The position numbers were made by a program, and so were the translations under genes. DNA of 55,765 nucleotides from Oscillospiraceae bacterium (lineage in GTDB: Bacteria > Bacillota > Clostridia > Oscillospirales > UBA929): NCBI GenBank assembly GCA_009777255.1, contig WRMG01000005.1:1-55765 (forward strand). Reading direction: 5' to 3'. Numbering within the stretch: the first letter of the stretch is position 1; the number at the start of each line of letters is the position of its first letter. This document shows, piece after piece, positions 9,518-17,356 of the stretch. The notes beneath the pieces were generated by a model. It did not search any database, was not told the origin of the DNA, and saw nothing but the letters and a program-made list of their open reading frames with translations.

Positions 9518-9773
9518 ATGGATACGTTTCAGGGGATGACGCGGGAGCGTCTTTGCGAAATATTGGAGGGCATCAAAAATGTCCGCGCCGCCGTTTTCGG
9601 CGATTTATGTGTTGACATTTACTGGCACGCCGATATGCGCAGAGCTGTCCCGCGAAACGCCGCATTTCGCTATGCCGGTGGTGGAGGAACGCGTATCACT
9701 GGGCGGCGGCGGGAATGTGGCGGCCAATATGGCGGCGCTCTTAGATAACGCGCCGCGTTATCTATATAGTTAG
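9518..9773 (+). pseudogene. PfkB-family sugar kinase remnant, frameshifted and truncated
   Basis: The first frame encodes an N-terminal stretch ending VFGDLCVDIYWHADM, typical of RfaE1-like PfkB kinases. Conserved sequence then continues in the next frame as ELSRETPHFAMPVVEER and GGGGNVAANMAAL, so there is a frameshift near 9635-9645. Homology stops after about 75 residues at 9741, where the palindrome TAGATAACGCG-C-CGCGTTATCTA begins; the substrate and ATP-binding C-terminal two thirds are missing. A good ribosome site (ACGGAGG) remains before the ATG. The gene therefore appears to be a recent relic. An assembly error would not easily explain both the shift and the truncation. Confidence 0.8.
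9742..9764. repeat. Perfect 11-bp inverted repeat at the kinase truncation point
   Basis: TAGATAACGCG (9742-9752) and CGCGTTATCTA (9754-9764) are perfectly complementary around one central base. The right arm contains the stop codon of the ADP-ribosylglycohydrolase gene. No T-run suited to a terminator follows on either strand. It could be a deletion scar, a recombination site or a remnant of a palindromic element. Confidence 0.7.
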
Positions 9774-11027
9774 GCTGACTGTTTTTTTCACCAATTCATC
9801 AACTGACACTGTTTCATATCCTTCGACGGATGTTTTAAGGCGGTAATGGAACGCCTCCGGCCAGTATGAATCAATCTTACCGGCTCCCAGCATTATGCCC
9901 ATAACCGACCCGGCGGTCGCGCCGTTGCAGTCGGTATCAAACGCCGCCTGAACGGCGAGGCAGATGGTTTTTCCGAAATCCTTTTCGCCGTACAGCAAAG
10001 CCATTACCACCACCATTGCGTTGGGGTTGGTATAGCACCAGCCCGTGGGCGTATGCTCGTCATATGTCCGGTGTATCTTCTCAATGGCCGCGTCGGCGGA
10101 ACAGCCGTCCTTATGCCACGACAGTACCTGATTGATGTCGCGCCGGAGCCTGCAATTACGGGGTATTTCGTCCAGCGCTTTTTCAACGGCGTCCCTAATA
10201 TCGCCGCAGACCGCCGCCGCCGCGATCAACGCGGATATGAACATTTCGCCGTAGATCCCGTTTTTGATATGGGAGACCGAAGCGTCGCGCCATGCCATTT
10301 CCGCCGCCGCCCGCGGGTTGCCTATGTTGATATACCCGAAGAAATCGCCGCGGATCTGCGCGCCGATCCATTCCCTGTACGGGTTTTTAACAGTTGCGGT
10401 ATGCGCAAGTCCGTTCGCGGCGTTTCTGTACGCGACGCGTTCGGCGGTGCAGGTTTGCAGATAGGGTATCCATTTGAGCCATGCCTCCAGCACATCATCG
10501 GGTGTAAAATCCCGTCCGTATACCTCGAGCAGCTTCAGGGCTAAAACGGTATAGTTTGTGTCGTCGTCCACGGGGGCGCCGCCTTTTACCAGCTTGTCAT
10601 TGAAATCCCCGATGTATTTATGCAGGGGGAAATTATCCGTCTCCCTGAGAAGCCGCCACAGCGCGTCGCTTTTATACCCCTCAACGGGTTTCCCGAGCAG
10701 ACAGCCCGCGATACGCCCTATCCACGCCCCCGTAAGTTTGTCCTCAAGCTCCGCGCCCTTTGGAATACCGGAATATTTGCCGGCCGAGGCCGGTTTTTCT
10801 TTTTGGATGCCTTCGTAATCCGACGGCTCGACGAACGTAAAATCCTCCCGTAAAGGCGCGCTCTTCAACATTCCCTCGGCCCGCTCCGCCATTTCCTCGT
10901 TGTTGTGCTTTGCGATCTCGGAGCATAGTTCTTTAAGATTTTCCACATCGCGCCCCTCGAGATGGCTCTGCTCCCATTCCAAAAGCATATCCGGCGCTAA
11001 ATGTATCCACAGCTGTGACTCGGGCAT
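9762..11027 (-). CDS. ADP-ribosylglycohydrolase (DraG/ARH) family protein
   Basis: The 421-residue protein carries the ARH fold from about residue 90: LTGAWIGRIAGCLLGKPVEG, metal-binding DDDTNYTVLA, and the C-terminal DTDCNGATAGSVMG that completes the dinuclear Mg site. Family members remove ADP-ribose from proteins or split related N- or O-glycosides. An extra N-terminal segment of about 85 residues is acidic and unassigned. The start has GGGAGG upstream. It ends at the decayed PfkB kinase and lies 44 bases downstream of the metal ATPase gene, so it may be read from that transcript. The substrate is unknown. Confidence 0.85.
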   Translation of the reverse strand: MPESQLWIHLAPDMLLEWEQSHLEGRDVENLKELCSEIAKHNNEEMAERAEGMLKSAPLREDFTFVEPSDYEGIQKEKPASAGKYSGIPKGAELEDKLTGAWIGRIAGCLLGKPVEGYKSDALWRLLRETDNFPLHKYIGDFNDKLVKGGAPVDDDTNYTVLALKLLEVYGRDFTPDDVLEAWLKWIPYLQTCTAERVAYRNAANGLAHTATVKNPYREWIGAQIRGDFFGYINIGNPRAAAEMAWRDASVSHIKNGIYGEMFISALIAAAAVCGDIRDAVEKALDEIPRNCRLRRDINQVLSWHKDGCSADAAIEKIHRTYDEHTPTGWCYTNPNAMVVVMALLYGEKDFGKTICLAVQAAFDTDCNGATAGSVMGIMLGAGKIDSYWPEAFHYRLKTSVEGYETVSVDELVKKTVSLTI

Positions 11028-11071
11028 TGCCGTTTCCTCCCTTTTTGTTATTTATCGGGTATTTTCCGCCG

Positions 11072-12823
11072 TCAAATATACTTTCTGTCGTACAGCAGCG
11101 CCGCGTTCAGCACCACCATTATCGAACCGGCGTTATGCGCCAGCGCGCCGGTGATCGGGCCGAGCAGTCCGAGGATCGAAAGAGTTATTGCGATTATATT
11201 AAAGGTTATCGAAATTGTGATGTTAAAAAGGATCAGCCTGACCGTCGCGTTGGACAGCCGCTTTAAGTAAGGCAGCTTAGCTATGTCGTCGCTCATCAGC
11301 GCGATGTCGGCGGCTTCTATGGCCATATCGCTGCCCATGCTGCCCATCGCCACTCCGACGTCGGCGGTTTTCAGCGCCGGCGCGTCGTTCACGCCGTCGC
11401 CGATCATGCAAACGCCGCGCCCTTCGCTTTGCAGCGCCTGTATGCGCTCTACCTTCTGGTCGGGAAGCAGCTCGGCATAAATGTCGGCTATGCCCGCGTG
11501 CGCGGCGACAGCTTCGGCGGTCTGGCGGTTATCTCCGGTCAGCATGACTGAGGCGACCTTCATGCCGCGCAAGCTCGCAACCGTGTCCGCGCCGGACTCC
11601 CTCGGCTCGTCCGCGACCGTGATTTTTCCGGCGTATACGCCGTCAACGGTCACAACGCCGCCGCGCCCGATGGCCGCCCGTTTCCCTCCAATTTCGCCCT
11701 CGACGCCGACACCGGGGGTTGCGATAAAGTCGCGTACCTCCAGATATTCGCCGTCGTAATGCGCGACGATGGCTTTGGCGATAGGATGCTCCGAATACCG
11801 CTCCAGCGACGCGGCGATCTGCAAAACGTCGCCCTCCACATCGCTGACAACCAGATTGCCGTGCGTCAGCGTGCCGGTCTTGTCAAACGCGATTGTATCG
11901 ACCTTGCCCATCCGTTCCAGCGCCTCGCCGGATTTGATGATAACGCCGTGCTTGGCGGCCTGACCGATCGCCGCCATGATCGCCGTAGGCGTTGCGAGCG
12001 CCAGAGCGCAGGGGCAGAATACGATCGCCACCGTGACCGCTCTTATAATGTCGCCGGTGAAGAAATATGTAGCGACCGCGATCAAAAGCGCCGTCGGCAC
12101 GAGCCACACCGCCCACTTGTCGGCTACGCGCTGCAAGGGCGCCTTTTTATTCTCTGCCTCCTGTACCAGCCGTATAAGCTTTTGCAGGGAGGAGTCCTCT
12201 CCCACCTTTGTCGCCTTTATGTCGATTGAGCCGAAGCGGTTTATAGTGCCGCAGAACACGTTGTCGCCGACCGTTTTATCAATCGGCAGAGATTCGCCGG
12301 TTATGATGGATTGGTCTATCGACGTGTTGCCGGACAGTACCTCGCCGTCAACGGGCATGGCCTCGCCGGGCAGTATGCGCAAAATATCTCCCTTTTGAAT
12401 CAGCTCGACCGGTATCATCTCCTCCGTGCCGTTCCTGACGACGCGTCCCCGTTCGGGCGCCAGACCGATAAGCTGCTTTATGCCTTTTTTCGCACGTTTG
12501 ACTGTTTTCTCTTCCAAAAGCGCGCCGATAGCCATGATAAAGGCTACCTGGCCCGCCGCGAACAGCTCGCCGATGCAAATAGAGGCGATCATGGCAATCG
12601 AAATGAGCGTGGCGGAGGATATTTTATATATTCCCTTGCCGAAGACGAGCCGCCAGACGGCGTAATAAAGAAGCGGATACCCGCATAGCAGCACCGTTAC
12701 CAGCGCGGGATCCACGGGTATATGTATCTTCGCAAACATAAATATCAAACTGAGGGCAAGAAAAGCGGCGCCGATCGCCGTCGCCTTCCAGCCGGAAAGC
12801 AAATCACAAAGTTTCTTAAACAT
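11072..12823 (-). CDS. P1B-type heavy-metal-translocating ATPase without HMA domains
   Basis: The 583-residue membrane pump has the P-type signatures: TGES actuator loop, membrane CPC motif (FCPCALALATP), phosphorylation site FDKTGTLTHG, the P1B SEHPIAKAI dipeptide site and MIGDGVNDAPAL. N-terminal heavy-metal-associated domains are missing, and the sequence begins almost at the first membrane helix. CPC with an AHNAGS late helix does not clearly settle copper against zinc or cadmium. The gene lies 12 bases downstream of a CsoR-type repressor gene, which favours Cu(I) export. It has an AGGAGG ribosome site. It should pump metal out of the cytoplasm at the cost of ATP. Confidence 0.9.
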   Translation of the reverse strand: MFKKLCDLLSGWKATAIGAAFLALSLIFMFAKIHIPVDPALVTVLLCGYPLLYYAVWRLVFGKGIYKISSATLISIAMIASICIGELFAAGQVAFIMAIGALLEEKTVKRAKKGIKQLIGLAPERGRVVRNGTEEMIPVELIQKGDILRILPGEAMPVDGEVLSGNTSIDQSIITGESLPIDKTVGDNVFCGTINRFGSIDIKATKVGEDSSLQKLIRLVQEAENKKAPLQRVADKWAVWLVPTALLIAVATYFFTGDIIRAVTVAIVFCPCALALATPTAIMAAIGQAAKHGVIIKSGEALERMGKVDTIAFDKTGTLTHGNLVVSDVEGDVLQIAASLERYSEHPIAKAIVAHYDGEYLEVRDFIATPGVGVEGEIGGKRAAIGRGGVVTVDGVYAGKITVADEPRESGADTVASLRGMKVASVMLTGDNRQTAEAVAAHAGIADIYAELLPDQKVERIQALQSEGRGVCMIGDGVNDAPALKTADVGVAMGSMGSDMAIEAADIALMSDDIAKLPYLKRLSNATVRLILFNITISITFNIIAITLSILGLLGPITGALAHNAGSIMVVLNAALLYDRKYI

Positions 12824-12835
12824 ATTTATCTCCTC

Positions 12836-13111
12836 CTATACTATTCGTGAGAACTGCTCGATAGCCGACGACAGCTTTTTTATGGTATCCTCGCCGTTTC
12901 CTTCGCGGATGCCGTCCAGCACGCAGTGATGAAGATGCCCCTCTAAAATGACCTGCCCCGTTTTGTGCAGCGCGGATTTCGCCGAGCCGATTTGGATAAG
13001 TATTTCGTCACAGCTTTTATCCTCCTCGACCATTCTTATCAGGCCGCGCATCTGCCCTTCTATACGTTTCAGCCGGTTCATAACAGCTTCGGCGTTCGTA
13101 TATTTATTCAT
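12836..13111 (-). CDS. CsoR/FrmR-family metal-sensing repressor
   Basis: The 91-residue all-helical protein of the DUF156 family has a Cys34, His59, Cys63 set (SCDEIL and HLHHC). The spacing matches the copper-binding Cys-His-Cys of CsoR. These tetramers bind G-rich operators and release DNA when metal binds. It is the first gene of a two-gene unit with the P1B ATPase and probably represses its own promoter. The ATG is preceded by GGGAGG. Copper is the likely effector, but FrmR or RcnR-like sensing of other ligands cannot be excluded from these residues alone. Confidence 0.88.
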   Translation of the reverse strand: MNKYTNAEAVMNRLKRIEGQMRGLIRMVEEDKSCDEILIQIGSAKSALHKTGQVILEGHLHHCVLDGIREGNGEDTIKKLSSAIEQFSRIV

Positions 13112-13140
13112 TCTATATACCTCCCTATCGTATTCGCGGA

Positions 13141-13194
13141 CATATACTATATACCCCTATATCCTATAATAAATTATACCCAAACAGCTGTCAA
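13141..13194 (-). promoter_or_regulatory. csoR-ATPase promoter with possible CsoR operator
   Basis: On the minus strand, TTGACA (13194-13189) and TATTAT (13171-13166) have a 17-base spacer. Just downstream lies the G-tract ATATAGGGGTATATAG, resembling one half of a CsoR site and placed over the transcription start. A symmetric second half is not evident, so the operator call is weaker than the promoter call. Confidence 0.6.
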
Positions 13195-13217
13195 GTGTTT
13201 TTTAGAAAAAATTTTTA

Positions 13218-13246
13218 TTGACTTTTTTAATATAATGTTATATAAT
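13218..13246 (+). promoter_or_regulatory. Sigma-A promoter of the glutamine superoperon
   Basis: TTGACT (13218-13223) and a perfect TATAAT (13241-13246) are 17 bases apart. Transcription should start near 13253, just before the attenuator hairpins and about 65 bases before the first gene. It is divergent from the csoR promoter. Confidence 0.75.
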
Positions 13247-13254
13247 ATTTTTGT

Positions 13255-13290
13255 TGGACAAAGGCGTTCATCTTTTTGGTGGGCGCTTTT
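13255..13290 (+). promoter_or_regulatory. Attenuator: AAAGGC hexaloop hairpin versus terminator
   Basis: Hairpin 1 is TGGAC-AAAGGC-GTTCA (13255-13270): a 5-bp stem with one G-U pair and a six-base loop that has A at position 1 and G at position 4. Hairpin 2 is AAAGGCGTTCATC (13260-13272), loop TTTTT, GGTGGGCGCTTTT (13278-13290): a 13-bp stem with several G-U pairs ending in a T-run, i.e. an intrinsic terminator. The two share 13260-13270 and cannot coexist. The same layout and loop occur before the amt gene. ANTAR proteins bind hexaloops with A1/G4 and prevent terminator folding; here that is inferred. Confidence 0.65.
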
Positions 13291-13315
13291 ATACTGTTTT
13301 CAGGAGGTCGATATA

Positions 13316-14416
13316 ATGCTGCGAGAGGGTCAAATCAGGATACCGTCCGGCTGCGCCATATCGGGAATCATCAATAAATCCGGAAAACGCGTGGGCGGCG
13401 AGGCCATTATAAAGTCGATAGCCGTCATGCATGACCGCTCGAACGGATTGGGCGGCGGGTTCGCCGCATACGGGATTTATCCCGAATATAAAGACTACTA
13501 CGCTTTACATGTTTTCTACGACTCGGCGGCCTCGAAAAAGGAATGCGAGGATTTTCTCGAGAGGCATTTTGATATTATCAATCTCTCGAAGATACCGACA
13601 AGGAAGATAAAGGAGATTACGGACGAGCCGCTTATCTGGCGTTATTTTGTCACGCCGCTGCCCACCAAGCTGGCGGACAGCCAGCTTGACGAACGCGAAT
13701 TCATGGCTAAGTGCGTATTCAGGGTAAACACAAAAATCGCCGGCGCCTACGTGTTTTCCAGCGGCAAGAATATGGGAGTTTTCAAAGCGGTCGGGTTCCC
13801 CGAGGATGTGGGCAGATTTTACCGGCTGGAGGATTACGAGGGCTGGTGCTTCACGGCGCACGGGCGTTATCCTACCAACACGCCGGGCTGGTGGGGCGGC
13901 GCGCATCCGTTCGCGCTGCTCGATTATTCCGTGGTGCATAACGGTGAAATATCGTCCTATGACGCAAACAGGCGCGCTATCGAAATTTACGGATATAAAT
14001 GCACGCTGCAAACCGACACAGAGGTTATAACATATATAATAGATTTTCTGCACAGAAAAAAAGGGCTTACGTTTAAGGAAATCGCGTCCGTTATCGCCGC
14101 GCCGTTCTGGCAGACCATCGAGCGCATGGCGCCGGAGGAGAGAGAGCTGCATGAGTATCTGCGGATCGTGTTCGCGGAACAGCTTATAACCGGCCCGTTT
14201 TCCATTCTCGTCGGGTTCGAGGGCGGGCTTATGGCGTTAAACGACAGGCTGAAGCTGAGGAGCATGGTGGTCGGCGAAAAGGGCGACACCGTATATATAG
14301 CGAGCGAGGAAGCCGCTATCAGAATAATCGAGCCGGATTTGGATTCGGCATGGGCGCCCAAGGGCGGCCAGCCTGTGATCGTATGCCTGGACGGAGGTGA
14401 AGCGGAGTGCCGGTGA
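13316..14416 (+). CDS. Glutamate synthase glutaminase subunit (archaeal-type, class II GATase)
   Basis: The 366-residue protein is a class II glutamine amidotransferase domain equal to domain 1 of GltB. It should release ammonia from glutamine for glutamate synthesis. The likely nucleophile is Cys13 in PSGCAISG, so about 12 N-terminal residues would have to be removed. GWCFTAHGRYPTNT and VVHNGEISSY match the glutamine site. The start is the ATG at 13316 with AGGAGG eight bases upstream; the longer track ORF (from 12965) runs through the csoR gene and the promoter. It overlaps the FMN-domain gene by 10 bases. First gene of the superoperon. Confidence 0.88.
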   Translation: MLREGQIRIPSGCAISGIINKSGKRVGGEAIIKSIAVMHDRSNGLGGGFAAYGIYPEYKDYYALHVFYDSAASKKECEDFLERHFDIINLSKIPTRKIKEITDEPLIWRYFVTPLPTKLADSQLDEREFMAKCVFRVNTKIAGAYVFSSGKNMGVFKAVGFPEDVGRFYRLEDYEGWCFTAHGRYPTNTPGWWGGAHPFALLDYSVVHNGEISSYDANRRAIEIYGYKCTLQTDTEVITYIIDFLHRKKGLTFKEIASVIAAPFWQTIERMAPEERELHEYLRIVFAEQLITGPFSILVGFEGGLMALNDRLKLRSMVVGEKGDTVYIASEEAAIRIIEPDLDSAWAPKGGQPVIVCLDGGEAECR

Positions 14417-15912
14417 ATTTTATATATCCCGATTATGAGGTAACGCGAAACTCCGACAGATGTATCGCCTGCCGCGCCTGTGAGCGCCAATGCGCCAACG
14501 GGGCGCATGAATATCTCCCCGACGCGAACAGGGTGGTCTGCGACGACGCAAAATGCGTGAACTGCCACCGCTGCGTTTCTCTCTGCCCCACCCGCGCGCT
14601 GAAAATCGTAAAAAGCGGCAATACATACAGAGAGAATATGAACTGGAGCGGCAAGACTATAAACGAACTGTACCGGCAGGCGGGCAGCGGCGGCGTACTG
14701 CTGTCAAGCATGGGCAACCCCGAGGAATATCCTGTATATTTTGACAAGCTGCTGTTAAACGCCTCGCAGGTCACAAACCCGTCGATAGACCCGCTGCGCG
14801 AGCCTATGGAAACAAAGGTGTTCCTTGGCGCGAAGCCCCGGCAAATTGAGCGCGGCAAGGACGGGCGGATAATAAACAATCTGCCGCCGCAGCTTAATCT
14901 GTCTATGCCGGTGATGTTCTCGGCCATGAGCTACGGCTCACTGAGCTACAACGCGCACGAAAGCCTTGCGCGCGCCGCGGAGGAGCTGGGCATCCTTTAC
15001 AATACCGGCGAAGGCGGGCTGCACGAGGACTTTTATAAATACGGTAAAAACACCGTCGTACAGGTCGCGTCGGGACGTTTCGGCGTCCATCCCGAATACC
15101 TGAACAGCGGCGCGGGCGTCGAAATTAAAATGGGGCAGGGCGGCAAGCCCGGAATCGGCGGCCATCTGCCGGGGACGAAAATCATCGGCGACGTTTCGCG
15201 CACCCGAATGATTCCCGAGGGCAGCGACGCTATCTCGCCCGCACCCCACCACGACATTTACTCAATCGAGGATCTGCGGCAGCTTGTTTTTTCGCTCAAA
15301 GAGGCGACGCGCTACACAAAGCCGGTCATCGTTAAGATCGCCGCCGTCCATAACGTATCGGCCATAGCCAGCGGCATTGCCAGAAGCGGAGCCGATATAA
15401 TCGCCATCGACGGCTTCCGCGGCGGCACGGGCGCCGCTCCCACGCGTATGCGCGACCATGTGGGTATCCCTATCGAGCTTGCTCTGGCCGGAGTTGACAA
15501 GAGGCTGAGGGACGAGGGCATCCGCGATAACGTATCCATAATAGCCGGCGGCAGCATCCGTTCCAGCGCCGACATAGTAAAGGCCGTCGCTTTGGGCGCG
15601 GACTGCGTGTATATCGGCACGGCGGCGCTGCTGGCGCTCGGCTGCCACTTATGCAGAAGCTGTCACGGCGGCAGGTGCAACTGGGGTATCGCCACACAGG
15701 CGCCGGAGCTTGTAAAGCGGCTTAACCCCGAGATCGGCTATAAGCGTCTTGTCAATCTGCTGACAGCCTGGCGGCATGAGATAAAGGAGATGATGGGCGG
15801 CATGGGGATAAACTCAATCGAGAGCCTGAAAGGCAACCGGCTTATGCTCCGCGGCGTGGGGCTGAACGAAAAGGAGCTTGAAATACTGGGCGTAAAACAC
15901 GCGGGGGAATAA
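14407..15912 (+). CDS. gltB: Glutamate synthase FMN-domain subunit with N-terminal ferredoxin domain
   Basis: The 501-residue product starts with two 4Fe-4S motifs (CIACRACERQC and CVNCHRCVSLC, about residues 18-55). The FMN-binding glutamate synthase barrel follows: FSAMSYGSLS, NTGEGGLHED, IKMGQGGKPGIGG, DGFRGGTGAAPT and a cysteine cluster, CHLCRSCHGGRCNWG, for a 3Fe-4S centre. It converts 2-oxoglutarate and ammonia to glutamate. The start is GTG inside the previous gene. The glutaminase and GXGXG parts are separate genes in this cluster, as in archaeal-type enzymes. It should use electrons from the ferredoxin and FAD subunits encoded downstream. Confidence 0.93.
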   Translation: MPVNFIYPDYEVTRNSDRCIACRACERQCANGAHEYLPDANRVVCDDAKCVNCHRCVSLCPTRALKIVKSGNTYRENMNWSGKTINELYRQAGSGGVLLSSMGNPEEYPVYFDKLLLNASQVTNPSIDPLREPMETKVFLGAKPRQIERGKDGRIINNLPPQLNLSMPVMFSAMSYGSLSYNAHESLARAAEELGILYNTGEGGLHEDFYKYGKNTVVQVASGRFGVHPEYLNSGAGVEIKMGQGGKPGIGGHLPGTKIIGDVSRTRMIPEGSDAISPAPHHDIYSIEDLRQLVFSLKEATRYTKPVIVKIAAVHNVSAIASGIARSGADIIAIDGFRGGTGAAPTRMRDHVGIPIELALAGVDKRLRDEGIRDNVSIIAGGSIRSSADIVKAVALGADCVYIGTAALLALGCHLCRSCHGGRCNWGIATQAPELVKRLNPEIGYKRLVNLLTAWRHEIKEMMGGMGINSIESLKGNRLMLRGVGLNEKELEILGVKHAGE

Positions 15913-15915
15913 ACT

Positions 15916-17343
15916 ATGAGTAATATATATGAAAATCCTTTATGCAAGAGATACGTGAGCGCCGAAATGCAGTATGTCTTCTCGGACGACAACAAGTTCT
16001 CCACATGGCGCAGGCTGTGGATAGCGTTAGCCGAGAGCCAGAGAGAGCTGGGGCTTGACATAAGCGCCGGGCAGATAAACCAGATGAAGGCGCATGTAAG
16101 CGACATCAACTATGACGCGGCGGCAAAGCATGAGTCCGAGACGCGGCACGACGTCATGGCGCATATTCTGGCCTACGGCGAGCAGTGCCCCAAGGCAAAG
16201 CCCGTAATACATCTCGGCGCGACGTCATGCTATGTGGGCGACAACACGGATATTATAATACAGAGGTCCGCGCTGCTGCTTGTTAAAAAACTGCTGGTAA
16301 ACGCTTTGGCGGCGCTGTACGGTTTCGCGGAGAGGTACAAAGACCTGCCCTGTCTGGCATATACCCATTTTCAGGCGGCGCAGCCCACCACCGTCGGGAA
16401 GCGCGCGACGCTGTGGATGCAGGACATCATGTTTGACCTTGAACAGCTGGAGTTTGTGTTGAAAAACCTAAAGCTGCTCGGCTGCAAGGGTACGACGGGC
16501 ACCGGCGCCAGCTTCCTCTCGCTCTTTGACGGCGACCATGAAAAGGTAAAAACGCTGGAGCTGAAGATAGCCGGAAAGATGGGCTTTGAGAAGATATACG
16601 CCGTTTCCGGCCAGACCTATTCCAGAAAAGTCGATTACTATACGTTATCGGTGCTGTCGGGGATCGCGCAGAGCGCCTATAAATTCTCCAACGACATACG
16701 GCTGATGTCGCACATGAAAGAGGTTGACGAACCGTTTGAAACAGGCCAGATCGGGTCGAGCGCAATGGCGTATAAACGCAATCCCATGCGGAGCGAACGC
16801 ATAGCCTCGCTTGCCCGCTATGTGACGGTGGACGCGCTGAATCCCGCGCTGACGGCAAGCGCGCAGTGGCTGGAGAGGACGCTGGACGACTCGGCGAACA
16901 GGCGTATATCTATCCCCGAGGCTTTTCTCGCCGCCGACGCCATCCTGTCGCTGGTCATAAACATCGCCGGCGGGCTTACGGTCTATCCGAGTATTATCAA
17001 AAAACATCTGGATGAAGAGCTGCCCTTTATGGCGACGGAAAATATCCTGATGCGCTGCGTGAAAAAAGGCGGCGACAGACAGGCTCTGCACGAGCGTATA
17101 AGACAACATTCCGTCGAGGCGGCGAAAAGGATCAAGCTGGAGGGCAAAGAGAATGACTTGATTGCCCGTATCGCGGCGGACGCCGCGTTTGGCCTGACCG
17201 GCGGAGAGCTTCAGGAGCTGCTGCGCGCCGAATGTTTCACGGGCAGGGCAAAGGAGCAGACCGCGGAGTTTTTGACTGAGGCCAAGGCGGTGCTTGACGC
17301 GAACAGGGAGCTTTTGGGCGTTGACGTAAAAATTACGGTATAG
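15916..17343 (+). CDS. purB: Adenylosuccinate lyase
   Basis: The 475-residue fumarase/aspartase superfamily member carries the signature SSAMAYKRNPMRSE in the flexible catalytic loop, and the TSCYVGDNTD and THFQAAQPTTVGKR segments. It removes fumarate from SAICAR in purine synthesis and from adenylosuccinate to form AMP. Its length is normal. It begins 3 bases after the glutamate synthase FMN subunit and is followed 13 bases later by purA, so the two steps from IMP to AMP are made together, inserted between parts of the glutamate synthase. Confidence 0.95.
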   Translation: MSNIYENPLCKRYVSAEMQYVFSDDNKFSTWRRLWIALAESQRELGLDISAGQINQMKAHVSDINYDAAAKHESETRHDVMAHILAYGEQCPKAKPVIHLGATSCYVGDNTDIIIQRSALLLVKKLLVNALAALYGFAERYKDLPCLAYTHFQAAQPTTVGKRATLWMQDIMFDLEQLEFVLKNLKLLGCKGTTGTGASFLSLFDGDHEKVKTLELKIAGKMGFEKIYAVSGQTYSRKVDYYTLSVLSGIAQSAYKFSNDIRLMSHMKEVDEPFETGQIGSSAMAYKRNPMRSERIASLARYVTVDALNPALTASAQWLERTLDDSANRRISIPEAFLAADAILSLVINIAGGLTVYPSIIKKHLDEELPFMATENILMRCVKKGGDRQALHERIRQHSVEAAKRIKLEGKENDLIARIAADAAFGLTGGELQELLRAECFTGRAKEQTAEFLTEAKAVLDANRELLGVDVKITV

Positions 17344-17356
17344 GGAGGTTCGCATT

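Noticed and set aside
9742-9764. Intrinsic terminator for the minus-strand glycohydrolase
   Set aside because: There is no T-run after the stem on either strand, and an arm overlaps the stop codon.
12965-13315. Long N-terminal extension of the glutaminase ORF
   Set aside because: It crosses csoR, the divergent promoters and the attenuator. The ATG at 13316 has AGGAGG and fits the family.
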